Below, piece by piece: positions 9,835 to 19,027 of a stretch of DNA of 64,000 bases. Source of the stretch: Leadbetterella lacustris (GTDB lineage Bacteria > Bacteroidota > Bacteroidia > Cytophagales > Spirosomataceae). Where the stretch lies: positions 62,001 through 126,000 of the forward strand of contig OZ248458.1 in NCBI GenBank assembly GCA_965234335.1, given 5' to 3'. A program made the position numbers and the translations under genes. Numbering within the stretch: the stretch's first letter is position 1; each line of letters starts with the position of its first letter. Under the pieces are notes generated by a model. It saw nothing but the letters and a program-made list of their open reading frames with translations. It had not been told where the DNA came from and did no database searches.

Positions 9835-10572
9835 TTATAAATCTTTAAGTACTGAGCTTATTCCCCCGTCTAAAGTCAAATTAGCCCCGTGAATAAAACC
9901 AGAATTTTCTGATGCTAAAAACAAAGCCATTTTTGCCACATCGTTGGGGTATCCGATTCTTTGCACGGGGTGAATTTTCCTTAATTCATCTATGGCAGTC
10001 TCATCATTGTTAAATCCGGCCCGTAACATGTCTGTTTCTATGGCTGCTGGGCTAATGGCATTTACCCTTATTCTGCCGCTGAGGTCAACCGCCATGGCCT
10101 TGGTAAGGCCTATCAATGCACTTTTAGAAGTAGCATAACTCACAAAATTGGGTTTGGTAAGTTGATGATGAATACTACCAATGTTAATAATACACCCATT
10201 GCTTTTTTGTAATCTTCCAAAAAAACATTTAGAAAGAAACAGTGGGCCTGTTAAATTAACCCTCAAGGTTTCTTCCCAATTGTCCAAACTAATTTCCTCC
10301 ACGCTCCCCAAAAGTTGCACAGCGGCATTGTTAATTAAGACGTCTAAATTTGGAATATCTTGATAAAAAGTAGCCGTCCACTGTTGGAAATAATCTCCTC
10401 CCTTAGAGAATTCGTTTATATCAAAATTGTAGAATTTATCACAAATTTGTAATTCATTGTCCATGTCCCGGATATCTAGACCGTACACAAAATAACCTGC
10501 GTTTTTAAACGAGTTGGCCAATGATTTTCCTATACCACCCAAAACACCCGTAATGAGTACACTCTTCATCAT
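9835..10572 (-). CDS. SDR family NAD(P)-dependent oxidoreductase
   Basis: A classical short-chain dehydrogenase of about 245 aa: cofactor motif (LITGVLGGIGKSLA near the start), NNAAV, catalytic Ser in INIGSIHHQ and YATSK. The reading frame is open further upstream, but I place the start at tandem ATGs (10567-10572), because the first one overlaps the stop of the preceding 2-hydroxyacid dehydrogenase gene (ATGA) and the SDR fold begins at once. It probably reduces a keto-sugar or related acid. Context with dehydrogenase and cytidylyltransferase genes resembles PtmA/PtmB-type pairs. Confidence 0.8.
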   Translation of the reverse strand: MMKSVLITGVLGGIGKSLANSFKNAGYFVYGLDIRDMDNELQICDKFYNFDINEFSKGGDYFQQWTATFYQDIPNLDVLINNAAVQLLGSVEEISLDNWEETLRVNLTGPLFLSKCFFGRLQKSNGCIINIGSIHHQLTKPNFVSYATSKSALIGLTKAMAVDLSGRIRVNAISPAAIETDMLRAGFNNDETAIDELRKIHPVQRIGYPNDVAKMALFLASENSGFIHGANLTLDGGISSVLKDL

Positions 10573-11516
10573 ATTCTTGCTTTTAGTCCGAGCGAATCCA
10601 TCAAATTGTTGATGGTATTGGTATGTATAAATTCCCAAGCAAATGGACTGCTATTAGAATTATGTGGTGCCATCATCACATTCTTCATTTTCAGGAGCGG
10701 GCTAGAGAGTGGCAGAGGCTCTTCTTCGAAAACATCCAAAGCTGCACCTCCAATTGTTCCATTTTGAAGAGCATTCACTAGTGCTTTCTCATCTACAATA
10801 GGCCCCCTAGCCGTATTTATTAAAACTGCATTGGATTTCATCTTGCTGAGCGTTGTTTCATTAATCAAGTGCTGACTCGTCTCATTCAAATCACAGTTTA
10901 CACTTATATAGTCGCTTGCTGCTAAAAGCTCATCTAAACTCACTTCATGAATGCCTAACTCAACCACCACATCGCTCGGTATTTTAACGATATCAGTGGC
11001 ATACAAGGTCATTCCGAAGGCTTTTGCCTTCCGTAAGACGGATTCCCCTACGTTGCCAACACCTATCACGCCCAATGTGGCTTCATGTAAGGCTTTGCCT
11101 GGTATTTTCTTCCACTCGCCTGCTCTCATGGCCTCGGTCATGGCAGAGAGGTTGCGTGAAAAATTAAGTATATAACCCAAGACCGTGTCAGACACAGGGA
11201 TAGTGAAGGCGTTAGGCGTATTACGAATTATGACCCCTCTGCTGTTGCACAAAGGCTTGTTTAAAGAATCAATACCGGTACCCCATTTTGAAATCACCTT
11301 TAGTTTAGGACAGTTGTTCAAGACCTTTTCGGTAACTCTATCGTCGCCTGCAATAATACCATCTACATCAAATGCATATTTGATCAATTCGTCTTCTTCC
11401 AACCTTTCATGTACGATGGGAACGACAATTTCAATGTTGTTTTCCTCAAAAAAAGGCCTAAACCTTTCTATGAAAGGTTGTAAATAAGGTGCTGAAATTA
11501 AAACTTTTAAACTCAT
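10569..11516 (-). CDS. D-2-hydroxyacid dehydrogenase (phosphoglycerate dehydrogenase-like)
   Basis: A 315-aa protein of the D-isomer 2-hydroxyacid dehydrogenase family. The NAD-binding motif (LGVIGVGNVGESVLRKA, about residues 145-161), the INTARGPIVDE segment (about residues 230-240) with its Arg, a Glu in VFEEEPLP and the catalytic His in APHNSN are all present. It oxidises or reduces a 2-hydroxy/2-keto acid. Because it is embedded with SDR and cytidylyltransferase genes, it more likely makes a sugar-acid precursor than serves serine synthesis. Confidence 0.82.
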   Translation of the reverse strand: MSLKVLISAPYLQPFIERFRPFFEENNIEIVVPIVHERLEEDELIKYAFDVDGIIAGDDRVTEKVLNNCPKLKVISKWGTGIDSLNKPLCNSRGVIIRNTPNAFTIPVSDTVLGYILNFSRNLSAMTEAMRAGEWKKIPGKALHEATLGVIGVGNVGESVLRKAKAFGMTLYATDIVKIPSDVVVELGIHEVSLDELLAASDYISVNCDLNETSQHLINETTLSKMKSNAVLINTARGPIVDEKALVNALQNGTIGGAALDVFEEEPLPLSSPLLKMKNVMMAPHNSNSSPFAWEFIHTNTINNLMDSLGLKARI

Positions 11517-11524
11517 TTTTTAGC

Positions 11525-12208
11525 TTATGATTTTTGTGACATTAAATAATCAAAATACAATTCTGCAAGGGCCCAACTTTTTTCATCATCAATATCAACA
11601 GACTCAAAAAAAGGCGTTGCGAATAGTTTAGGCTTAGAACCTATCCTTGCATTTGTAGAATAAAAACTTTCTTTATTGAATAAATAAATGCAGGAATTTT
11701 CTTCAAATAGCGGTGGCAAATCTTGCGTCCTAATCAAATTGTTAGGGTCATGATTAACTGGATTTGCCGATGCGGTGTAAAATCTAGATTGGTATGCATT
11801 GACGCTAAACAAAGAATTGAATTCCTCTTTGTCGAGCTTTTGAAATTCGGATAAGGCGTTTTCAAATGTCCTTGCGGCAATGAGTGGGTTAGTGGTATGC
11901 GTCATCAGATAATTTTCTGCACTTATGGCTTTTATATCATCTTCAATGATCAAATTCATTGAAACAAAATCTCCGCACAAATCTGCACTCCTTTGACGAA
12001 CAATTATCTTTTCTGAAACTGGCAAATTACAACTTTCAAGCAAGTCTATTGCATCCGTATTAATGATGACTTTATCAATTTGTTCAATTCCTAGGAGTGT
12101 ATCTAAAACCCAACGAAACAAGGGTTTACCCTTAAAATTTTTGAAATTCTTGCCCTTTACTCGCTCGCTATTGGCTTTCATGGGTAGTAATGCCACGTTT
12201 TTTGTCAT
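11525..12208 (-). CDS. Acylneuraminate cytidylyltransferase-like (CMP-sugar synthetase)
   Basis: A 227-aa nucleotidyltransferase. The N-terminus LPMKANSERVKGKNFKNF (residues 7-24) matches the nucleotide-binding loop (P-x-K/R-x-x-S-x-R-x-x-x-K-N) of the NeuA/COG1083 group, which activates acidic keto-sugars with CTP. No NeuB-type synthase or epimerase for a nonulosonic acid is in this window, so the sugar is not identified. The end of the upstream GT2 gene overlaps the start by 4 bp. Confidence 0.8.
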   Translation of the reverse strand: MTKNVALLPMKANSERVKGKNFKNFKGKPLFRWVLDTLLGIEQIDKVIINTDAIDLLESCNLPVSEKIIVRQRSADLCGDFVSMNLIIEDDIKAISAENYLMTHTTNPLIAARTFENALSEFQKLDKEEFNSLFSVNAYQSRFYTASANPVNHDPNNLIRTQDLPPLFEENSCIYLFNKESFYSTNARIGSKPKLFATPFFESVDIDDEKSWALAELYFDYLMSQKS

Positions 12209-13083
12209 CTCGGATAAAAATATTGTTCTTTTTTCTTTTTAGAAATTTTCCTATGTAAATGATTCCCTGTGTAGGTTCCGAGATATTGATAAATCCTAAA
12301 AAAACATATCTCCAGCCAAGTCTTAAAAAATATCCTTTGGTTTAGTGCTTGTTTGGCGTCGAGAAAAATAGCCACTATGATATATCTAAGCATATCAAAA
12401 AAAGATACGTGTACCTCGGGCATGATATCTTTTAAGGCAAAAGCCTCTCTTTCATACCTTCTTTTCACCTGCGACCAAGTTTCTTCATGTATATGATAAA
12501 CAGCAGCTTCTGCAATATAGGCCATTTTACTGCCCTGAGCAACCTGAAATTTGGCCCAATCCATATCTTCCAAACCCGTCAAGTCTTCATCAAAAGGTCT
12601 TACATCCCAGGCATCTTTTCTTAAACATGAATTCGCATTATTACAAAAAAAACCTTCTTGGGGATTGGCGTCTCGCTCAGGAAAATATTTTTTAAACAAT
12701 TGCTTTTCACTAAACTTGGATTGCTCTACGCCCAATTGTCTGCCATAGGTTAATGCAATAGCAGGATTTTCAAAAGGCTTAATAAGGTTCTTGAGCCAAA
12801 ATTTATCTGTTGGTATGCAATGGGCTGAAACTAATACTAAAAATTCTCCCTGAGCATTTGAACAACCTAAGTTTAAAGATCTACCAAAGCTAAATTCCTC
12901 TTTTTTTATACTAACTATTTTGCATCTAAAATCATTTGCAATTTTTAAAGTGTGGTCTGTTGAGCCTGAATCTACGACAATTACCTCAAAATCAGGACAA
13001 TCAGCTTGACTAAATACCGTCTCTAAAACCTGAGACAAGTACTTTTCTTCATTATAGGTTCTGATAATAATACTTATGTCCAT
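12205..13083 (-). CDS. GT2 family glycosyltransferase
   Basis: A 292-aa GT-A enzyme with N-terminus MDISIIIRTYNEEKYLSQVL, VVDSGSTDHT (about residues 36-45) and a catalytic-region motif EDMDWAKFQ near residue 171 (the ED followed by W typical of GT2). The C-terminus is basic (HRKISKKKKEQYFYPR) and preceded by a hydrophobic stretch that could sit at the membrane. It follows the Wzz-like gene by 6 bp and may be the first transferase of the repeat-unit pathway in operon order. Specificity unknown. Confidence 0.83.
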   Translation of the reverse strand: MDISIIIRTYNEEKYLSQVLETVFSQADCPDFEVIVVDSGSTDHTLKIANDFRCKIVSIKKEEFSFGRSLNLGCSNAQGEFLVLVSAHCIPTDKFWLKNLIKPFENPAIALTYGRQLGVEQSKFSEKQLFKKYFPERDANPQEGFFCNNANSCLRKDAWDVRPFDEDLTGLEDMDWAKFQVAQGSKMAYIAEAAVYHIHEETWSQVKRRYEREAFALKDIMPEVHVSFFDMLRYIIVAIFLDAKQALNQRIFFKTWLEICFFRIYQYLGTYTGNHLHRKISKKKKEQYFYPR

Positions 13084-13089
13084 CTAAAA

Positions 13090-14223
13090 TCAGTTGTACT
13101 TTAAAACCTTTTTGTATCGCTCGTTTTTCAGCAAAACCAAAAATAATGCAAAGAATAACCCAAAGAATAAAGAAAATAAAACTACTATAACACGTTTAGG
13201 GCCACTTTTTTTGAAGGGTACCACGGGCTGCTGCAAAGTTTTGAAAACCGGTGTCTCTTGCTGTACCTTTAACTTAGCAGTTTCGTACTGTTGCAATAGT
13301 TCCTGATAAAAACTAGAGGTAACTCTGTAATCCGACTCTATTCTTTCTCTTTGAATATCGGCACTTTGCAAGCGTATGGTAGGTGCCGAGAACTGATCAC
13401 TGTACTGGGCTTTTTTAGCTTGGGTATTATAATATTTGCCTTTGGCTTCGCCGAGTCTTTCAGCCAGAAAATTTAAATCATGTTTTGCTTTTTCAGTACG
13501 ATAATTAGTTACAAATTCTGTAAGGTAATCCATACTGATTTTAGCCACTTGTGCAGATACCATAGGGTCGGGAAATTCAGCAGAAACACTTATAATTCCT
13601 GTCTTCTTGTCCATATTGGCTGCCACCTTCTCCATCAAGTCTTCTATGACCTCACCTTTAGTTTTGGATAGAAACACATACGCTCCATTTTTCCTTAAAT
13701 TGCTGTTGATCGCTGGAAGTCCTATACCTAATACATTCCTGATGTTATCTATCACACTACCTTCTTTTTCACTTCCTGACTTAGCAGTGCCTAAATCCTC
13801 CTCCAAATCTATTTTGTATGCATTGAAGTAGAAATCTTCGAATTTTATCTCTTCACCATTGGAGAGCTTCACTTTTTGCTCGAGCAAATAAAGAAAGAAT
13901 GTGGTATTGTTGATAACATTTGGATACAAATCAGGCCTAATGGCATCACTACCCGCCATATCGCTCAAATTAATTCCTGCTAAACTCGCCAATCCGGCAT
14001 ATTTACTTAGCCCTCCACCTATACCTGAAGTCTCCAATTCAGGCATAACACTGGTAGATGAAGTATATTCATTGGGCTTATTAAAGACATAAATAGCTGC
14101 AATAAGCCCAAAAAATAAAGAAACCAAAAGGAGGATCCATTTGAAAGAAATAGCTAAATCATAAAGGGCTTTGAAGTCAATCGATAGCTCTTTCTCCTCT
14201 TCGTTGTTACTTTGTGTACTCAT
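13090..14223 (-). CDS. Wzz/chain-length determinant family protein
   Basis: A 377-aa protein with a short cytoplasmic N-terminus, a first membrane helix (WILLLVSLFFGLIAAIYVF, about residues 34-52), a large periplasmic region with predicted coiled-coil character (about residues 240-320) and a second helix near the C-terminus (RVIVVLFSLFFGLFFALFLV). A Pro-rich segment precedes the last helix. This is the polysaccharide co-polymerase fold that sets chain length. It has no tyrosine-kinase domain after helix 2, so a separate BY-kinase would be needed if one is used. It overlaps the gmd gene by 4 bp. Confidence 0.85.
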   Translation of the reverse strand: MSTQSNNEEEKELSIDFKALYDLAISFKWILLLVSLFFGLIAAIYVFNKPNEYTSSTSVMPELETSGIGGGLSKYAGLASLAGINLSDMAGSDAIRPDLYPNVINNTTFFLYLLEQKVKLSNGEEIKFEDFYFNAYKIDLEEDLGTAKSGSEKEGSVIDNIRNVLGIGLPAINSNLRKNGAYVFLSKTKGEVIEDLMEKVAANMDKKTGIISVSAEFPDPMVSAQVAKISMDYLTEFVTNYRTEKAKHDLNFLAERLGEAKGKYYNTQAKKAQYSDQFSAPTIRLQSADIQRERIESDYRVTSSFYQELLQQYETAKLKVQQETPVFKTLQQPVVPFKKSGPKRVIVVLFSLFFGLFFALFLVLLKNERYKKVLKYN

Positions 14224-15287
14224 GAGTTCTTAAATAATTTCAAATCAGCCAACATCATTTCTCTGCACAATTGCATCAAATCATATTTGGGCTCCCACAT
14301 TAAATTTTGCTTAGCCTTGCTGGGGTCTCCTATTAACAACTCCACCTCTGTAGGTCTAAAATATGCCTTGTCCACCGCTACTACTTTGGTTCCTATTGGC
14401 ATTTGATAATCAGGATTATTACAATTTTTCACGACTGCAATTTCATTGATTCCTTCATTCTCAAATGCCAGCTCTATGCCTACCTCCAAAAAGGCCATAA
14501 TGACGAAGTCTCGAATGGTAGTGGTAACCCCTGTGGCAATTACATAATCTTCGGGCACATCTTGTTGCAACATCAGCCACATGGCTTCTACATAGTCTTT
14601 GGCATGTCCCCAGTCTCTTTTGGCGTCCATATTGCCTAGATACAAGCACGATTGCTTAGCATTGACAATGGCTGCAACAGCTCTGGTAATTTTGCGGGTT
14701 ACAAATGTTTCGCCCCTAAGTGGAGATTCATGATTAAACAAAATTCCGTTGCAAGCAAACATGTTGTACGCCTCCCTGTAATTGACCGTAATCCAATAAG
14801 CATATAGCTTGGCCACTGCATAAGGAGAACGTGGATAAAAAGGCGTAGTTTCCCTTTGTGGTACTTCTTGTACGAGTCCGTATAATTCAGAAGTGGATGC
14901 TTGATAAAATTTGGTTTTTTCCGTTAGATTCAAGATTCTCATGGCCTCTAGCAATCGGAGTGTTCCTATTCCGTCAGCCTGTGCGGCGTATTCAGGTTCA
15001 TCAAAACTAACTTTTACATGCGACATCGCACCCAAATTATAGATCTCGTCAGGCTGAACTTCTTGCACAATCCTTATGATATTGGTAGAATCGGTGAGGT
15101 CACCATAATGCAGATGAAAATTGGATTTCTCCTTATGGGCATCTACATAAAGATGGTCTATTCGTTGGGTATTAAATAAGGAAGATCTCCTTTTTACCCC
15201 ATGTACTTCGTATCCTTTGTCTAACAAAAGTTCTGATAAATAGGCCCCGTCTTGACCTGTTACACCTGTAATTAATGCTTTTTTCAA
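14220..15287 (-). CDS. gmd: GDP-mannose 4,6-dehydratase
   Basis: A 355-aa enzyme converting GDP-D-mannose to GDP-4-keto-6-deoxy-D-mannose. The cofactor motif GVTGQDGAYLSELL (residues 8-21), RRSSLFNTQRIDHLY, and catalytic YAVAKLY (about residues 156-162) are diagnostic, and the length is normal for the family. GDP-L-fucose synthase (fcl) lies at about 35.2 kb, so together they could supply GDP-L-fucose; the product could also feed GDP-rhamnose or perosamine. It starts 2 bp after the stop of the SLBB gene. Confidence 0.93.
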   Translation of the reverse strand: MKKALITGVTGQDGAYLSELLLDKGYEVHGVKRRSSLFNTQRIDHLYVDAHKEKSNFHLHYGDLTDSTNIIRIVQEVQPDEIYNLGAMSHVKVSFDEPEYAAQADGIGTLRLLEAMRILNLTEKTKFYQASTSELYGLVQEVPQRETTPFYPRSPYAVAKLYAYWITVNYREAYNMFACNGILFNHESPLRGETFVTRKITRAVAAIVNAKQSCLYLGNMDAKRDWGHAKDYVEAMWLMLQQDVPEDYVIATGVTTTIRDFVIMAFLEVGIELAFENEGINEIAVVKNCNNPDYQMPIGTKVVAVDKAYFRPTEVELLIGDPSKAKQNLMWEPKYDLMQLCREMMLADLKLFKNS

Positions 15288-15289
15288 TT

Positions 15290-17590
15290 TTATATCAATC
15301 TAAATAAAGTCAACAAAACCGCCGATAATGAAACAAAACCTGAACTGATAGAGATAATTTCAGCTTTACTCAATCTCTCTCTGCGTTTGACAGGCACTAT
15401 AATCTCCATGCCTTTCTCTACCCTTGGATAATCCTTAATAGAAAAATATGACCGGGTTCTGCTCGTCAGGCCATTGGAGTAGCGTACGTAGGTTTTACGC
15501 ACAAATGCGGAATCCGTAAATCCACCTGCCTGAGAGATATACTCTCTAAAACTGAAGTTGGGTTGGTAGGCTACAGAGGTTTGGTTGAGCACTTGGCCTG
15601 AGACCTTCACCGTCTGGGTTTCTTTCGGTATAATGAGTCGGTCGCCGTTTTCAAGGAACAAATTCATCGCGGCATTTTTGTTGAGCAATATTTCCTCTAA
15701 ATTCACCGCCACCTGTTTGCCCTCTCTAATAAACCTAGCTCCCTTAAAGTAGGCGTCGGATCGCTCGCCGCCTGCACGATCAATCAAGTCTGAAAGGCGT
15801 TCGGTACGGCTTTTGATGGCGTATTGTCCCGGATAATTGACCTCGCCCTCTATACTTACCATTTCCTGCACTTGATAGTTGGGCAGCTCTCTGATGAAAA
15901 CCTGATCGAAAGGTGTAAGAAAAACGCGTTTAACCTGATTGTTGAGTTCTTTGTTACTTTCGGTATTGATGATTTCTACTTGCTCTTCGTTAGACTCGTC
16001 GTTGAACAAACGTCTCGCTATTTCTATACGTTTAACAGTAGCCCCCGCTTTAAATCCACCCGCCAACAGGATGAGATCATTGACACTCATGTTCTCCACA
16101 AAGTCATATTCTCCCGCTTGGTTTACAGCTCCTTTGATCTCCACTTTACGCAATTCTCTCAACTCCACAATAGACTTAATAATCAAAACGTCTTCCCGTT
16201 TCAGCTCCAAATCCTCGCCTTTCAACACTTTACGCAGGTCTATGTGTATAAACTCAGGGTCTTTGTCGGGCTGTTCCCGCTTTAGTATGGCACGGTTAAG
16301 AAATGCGTCTTCCCGAAGCCCCTCCGCCTTTTTGATCAACTGAGCCACCGTTTTGAGTTCGTTGTTGAGGGCATATTCTCCCGCCCTAAACACCGCACCC
16401 ACTACCTCTACTTTGTTGGTGTAGCGGTCTAGGAGGTTGTTTATTTCTATTTTATCGCCGTTTTGTAAGGCAAAAGACCTAGCCACATCGGCATTCACCG
16501 TTAGAATTTCCTTTTCTTTCTCTGTATTCCTTCTTACCGTGAGGTTGGCCTTGAAGGCATTGTCTGTAAATCCACCGGCAAACTTGATGGCATCAGACAG
16601 GGTTTCTTCTGCCCTCAATTCATAAATGAGCGGTCGTTTTACTTGCCCCACAAAACTAATTTTGCGGTCAGACACGGGTATAAACACTACGTCTTGGTCT
16701 TGCAATACCACATTGCCGGGCATAAGGCCTTCTAAGAGAAAATCGTAGAGGTCAAATCGCTGCACAATTTTGTTGTTGCGTAAGAGCTGTATATTTCTGA
16801 AAGAGCCAATCTTAGAAGGACCTCCCGAGACATACAAGGCATTGAACAATGTAGCCAATGAAGACACATTGTAGGTTCCAGGGCTTTGCACTTCGCCCAC
16901 CACCGTCACCTTAATGGTTCTGACTTTTCCGAGGGTAAGATCCAAGCTTAAGCCGCCATTAGACAAGCCCGCAAAGAGGACTTTGAGTCTTTGGAGAATT
17001 TTGGCCTTGGCTTTTTCTACGGTCAGGCCATTCAAATATATGGGAGCGAGACTTTCAATCTTAACCGTCCCTTCGGCTGATATCTTGAGGTCATAATGTT
17101 GGTAGGCATATCCCGAGATATCTACGCTGAGCACGTCGTCGGGGCCTAAAATATAGTTAGCAGGTGTGGGTATGCGAAGGTTGGGCTCGAAACTAAGCGT
17201 TTTGTTGTTGAAGAGATTGTATCCAAAAACTTGTTGGCTGTTATCTACCGAGTTCTTGGTATCCACTTGTACCTCCGCCCTATCACTTACTTCACCTATT
17301 TGCTCCCTTGTGGTGTTGTTGATGGTGGTACTAGAAGAGGAGTTGGTATTGGTTTTGATGCGGTTAATCCGCTCCCTTACTTTTATGATGTCGGAGTCGG
17401 TGTAGCCGTTGAGTTTGGCTGCGGCTTCTATCTGCATTTCTGAGAGGCCCTTGGTTTCGGCTTCCTTGATAAATGCTTCTATCTGTTTGTCTGAAAGGGT
17501 ATTGACATCAGGTACTTTCTGAGCAAAAACAACAGAACTAAAAAGTAAGGCAAAACCTAAAAATACCGTATAAAATCTACTTTTTGTCAT
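15290..17590 (-). CDS. SLBB-domain polysaccharide export outer-membrane protein (OPX/Wza type)
   Basis: A protein of about 766 aa. The frame is open to 17683, but the ATG at 17588-17590 gives a proper signal peptide (MTKSRFYTVFLGFALLFSSVVFAQ), so I start there. The order is: signal peptide, Gln/Glu/Ala-rich segment, polysaccharide export domain beginning near YILGPDDVLSVDISGY, then several SLBB repeats (for example VTVVGEVQSPGTYNVSSL and VSIEGEVNYPGQYAIKS), and a C-terminal hydrophobic helix. It forms the outer-membrane or periplasm-spanning export channel. It is the first gene of the long operon. Confidence 0.88.
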   Translation of the reverse strand: MTKSRFYTVFLGFALLFSSVVFAQKVPDVNTLSDKQIEAFIKEAETKGLSEMQIEAAAKLNGYTDSDIIKVRERINRIKTNTNSSSSTTINNTTREQIGEVSDRAEVQVDTKNSVDNSQQVFGYNLFNNKTLSFEPNLRIPTPANYILGPDDVLSVDISGYAYQHYDLKISAEGTVKIESLAPIYLNGLTVEKAKAKILQRLKVLFAGLSNGGLSLDLTLGKVRTIKVTVVGEVQSPGTYNVSSLATLFNALYVSGGPSKIGSFRNIQLLRNNKIVQRFDLYDFLLEGLMPGNVVLQDQDVVFIPVSDRKISFVGQVKRPLIYELRAEETLSDAIKFAGGFTDNAFKANLTVRRNTEKEKEILTVNADVARSFALQNGDKIEINNLLDRYTNKVEVVGAVFRAGEYALNNELKTVAQLIKKAEGLREDAFLNRAILKREQPDKDPEFIHIDLRKVLKGEDLELKREDVLIIKSIVELRELRKVEIKGAVNQAGEYDFVENMSVNDLILLAGGFKAGATVKRIEIARRLFNDESNEEQVEIINTESNKELNNQVKRVFLTPFDQVFIRELPNYQVQEMVSIEGEVNYPGQYAIKSRTERLSDLIDRAGGERSDAYFKGARFIREGKQVAVNLEEILLNKNAAMNLFLENGDRLIIPKETQTVKVSGQVLNQTSVAYQPNFSFREYISQAGGFTDSAFVRKTYVRYSNGLTSRTRSYFSIKDYPRVEKGMEIIVPVKRRERLSKAEIISISSGFVSLSAVLLTLFRLI

Positions 17591-17680
17591 CAAATTATAA
17601 AAATTGAAACTATTTAAAAACCAGAACCGATTTTCCCGAAAGAGTAGGCTTGGTGAAACAAAACATTCGCGTCTTTTGTA

Positions 17681-17688
17681 CAAAGTTA
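17681..17688 (-). promoter_or_regulatory. Candidate -7 box for the polysaccharide operon
   Basis: On the minus strand this reads TAACTTTG, a perfect match to the Bacteroidota -7 consensus TAnnTTTG, about 90 bp before the chosen SLBB start. I see no good -33 TTG at 17-23 bp, so support is the -7 match and position. It lies upstream of the ATG at 17590 and just inside the longer open frame, which favours the shorter start. Confidence 0.45.
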
Positions 17689-17705
17689 AACATTATCTTC
17701 CGAGA

Positions 17706-17746
17706 ACAGATTTAGGAAATGTTAATTTTAGACAGATTTAGGAAAT
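17706..17746. repeat. Short direct repeat upstream of the polysaccharide operon
   Basis: The 15-mer acagatttaggaaat occurs twice, starting at 17706 and 17732, 26 bp apart, just upstream of the candidate promoter. It could be a pair of binding sites for a regulator of the operon. The rest of the 17591-18018 gap is AT-rich and I see no gene in it. Confidence 0.4.
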
Positions 17747-18018
17747 AAATGGTTAAAATATTTTCTGCATCCAAAAAGTTTTATATCTCTTCAGCACTTA
17801 CAACCTAAAACTTCACCCCTCGAATTTACGAGTTTATATACTGACTGTAAGCAACTTATGTACATGAAAGACCACCTGTATCCTCTTTCAAGCTTGCTTT
17901 GTAAAACACAGAATGTCCTTGTCAAAAAGCTCATTCTACTAAAAGTGCAAGTGTCCAACAAAAAAGCCTAAAGGATTAAAAGTGTTTTGAAATATTTTTT
18001 GGTTAAAATTGAGTTAAT

Positions 18019-18612
18019 CTAAATCAATCCTTCTGCACCTTCGAAAATGGCTTCTACATTTATTTGAAGTTCAGGGAAAAGCTGACTTTCGTACATATCG
18101 CCCGGTGCATTTGGTTTTTTTGCCACAAAAATGGCATTTTCAAGCGAATAAACCTGCAAAACTTGCTCGGCCGGGTAAATTACCCAATATTCCTTCACTC
18201 CGGCCTCTTGGTATATTTCGTATTTGTCAATTACTTCCTTTCGTGAGTTTCCAGGAGAAAGTATCTCTACTATAAGGTCTGGAGCTCCTACACAGCCCTT
18301 TTTTTCTATTTTATTGGTGTCACAAATGACGCACAAGTCGGGCTGAACGATAGTTTGGCCTGCATTTTTATGATTTGGCAGATAAACATCAAAAGGTGCT
18401 GCGAAGGCTTTGAAAGGTTTTTTATGTAAAAAATTACAGAATTGCCTTGTTAAATCAGCCGAAATCATTTGGTGGCCGCTGTTGGGAGCTGGCGACATTT
18501 TAGCCACATAACCTTTTAGTAATTCTACCCGCTCCTTAAATTTCCAGGAAAGATAATCGGCGATGGTGTACTGTTTGGTAAAATCTAACTGCGATATATC
18601 TGTGATTTCCAT
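18019..18612 (-). CDS. Uma2 family (DUF820) PD-(D/E)XK nuclease-like protein
   Basis: A 197-aa protein of the Uma2/DUF820 group, a PD-(D/E)XK restriction-endonuclease-like fold of unclear role. Visible hallmarks are VQPDLCVICD (about residues 92-101), APDLIVEILSPGNSRKE (about residues 112-128) with the Asp and Glu-x-x spacing, then KYEIYQEAGVKEYWVIYP. It stands alone between the polysaccharide operon and a large repeat island, on the same strand as both, and is not clearly part of the operon. Biological function is unknown for most members. Confidence 0.8.
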   Translation of the reverse strand: MEITDISQLDFTKQYTIADYLSWKFKERVELLKGYVAKMSPAPNSGHQMISADLTRQFCNFLHKKPFKAFAAPFDVYLPNHKNAGQTIVQPDLCVICDTNKIEKKGCVGAPDLIVEILSPGNSRKEVIDKYEIYQEAGVKEYWVIYPAEQVLQVYSLENAIFVAKKPNAPGDMYESQLFPELQINVEAIFEGAEGLI

Positions 18613-18685
18613 TCTATAATTTCAAAATCAAATCTAACAAATTAAACTGTAGTTTTCAACCTTTAAAAAGCCAAAAGCTCATTAA

Positions 18686-19025
18686 TTCCTACAGCTTCGC
18701 CCTCTCAGTCACATTTTCAGTGACCTATATATTCCTTATCAATTCCTACAGCTTCGCTCTCTCAGTCACATTTTCTGTGGCCTACTTTCCTTATCTATTC
18801 TTACAGCTTCGCCCTCTCAGTCACATTTTTTTGTGGCCTACTTTTCTTATCAATTCCTACAGCTTCGCCCTCTCAGTCACATTTTTTTGTGGCCTACGTT
18901 TCTTATTTATTCCTACAGCTTCGCCCTCTCAGTCACATTTTTTTGTGGCCTACGTTTCTTATTTATTCCTACTGCTTCGCCCTCTCAGTCACATTTTTTT
19001 GTGGCCTACTTTCCTTATCAATTTT
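18686..19025. repeat. 56-bp tandem array (about six copies)
   Basis: A unit beginning ttcctacagcttcgccctct and ending in tgtggcctac plus a short AT-rich spacer recurs at about 18686, 18743, 18798, 18854, 18910 and 18966, a period of 55-57 bp. Late copies are nearly identical; the first two are more diverged. No stop interrupts the plus strand in some frames, but this follows from the period and no start or coding pattern supports a gene. It abuts the mosaic island on its right. Confidence 0.85.
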
Positions 19026-19027
19026 CT

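Noticed and set aside
15824..17443. Plus-strand open frames inside the SLBB gene
   Set aside because: Antisense shadows of a well-supported export protein gene; no domain features.
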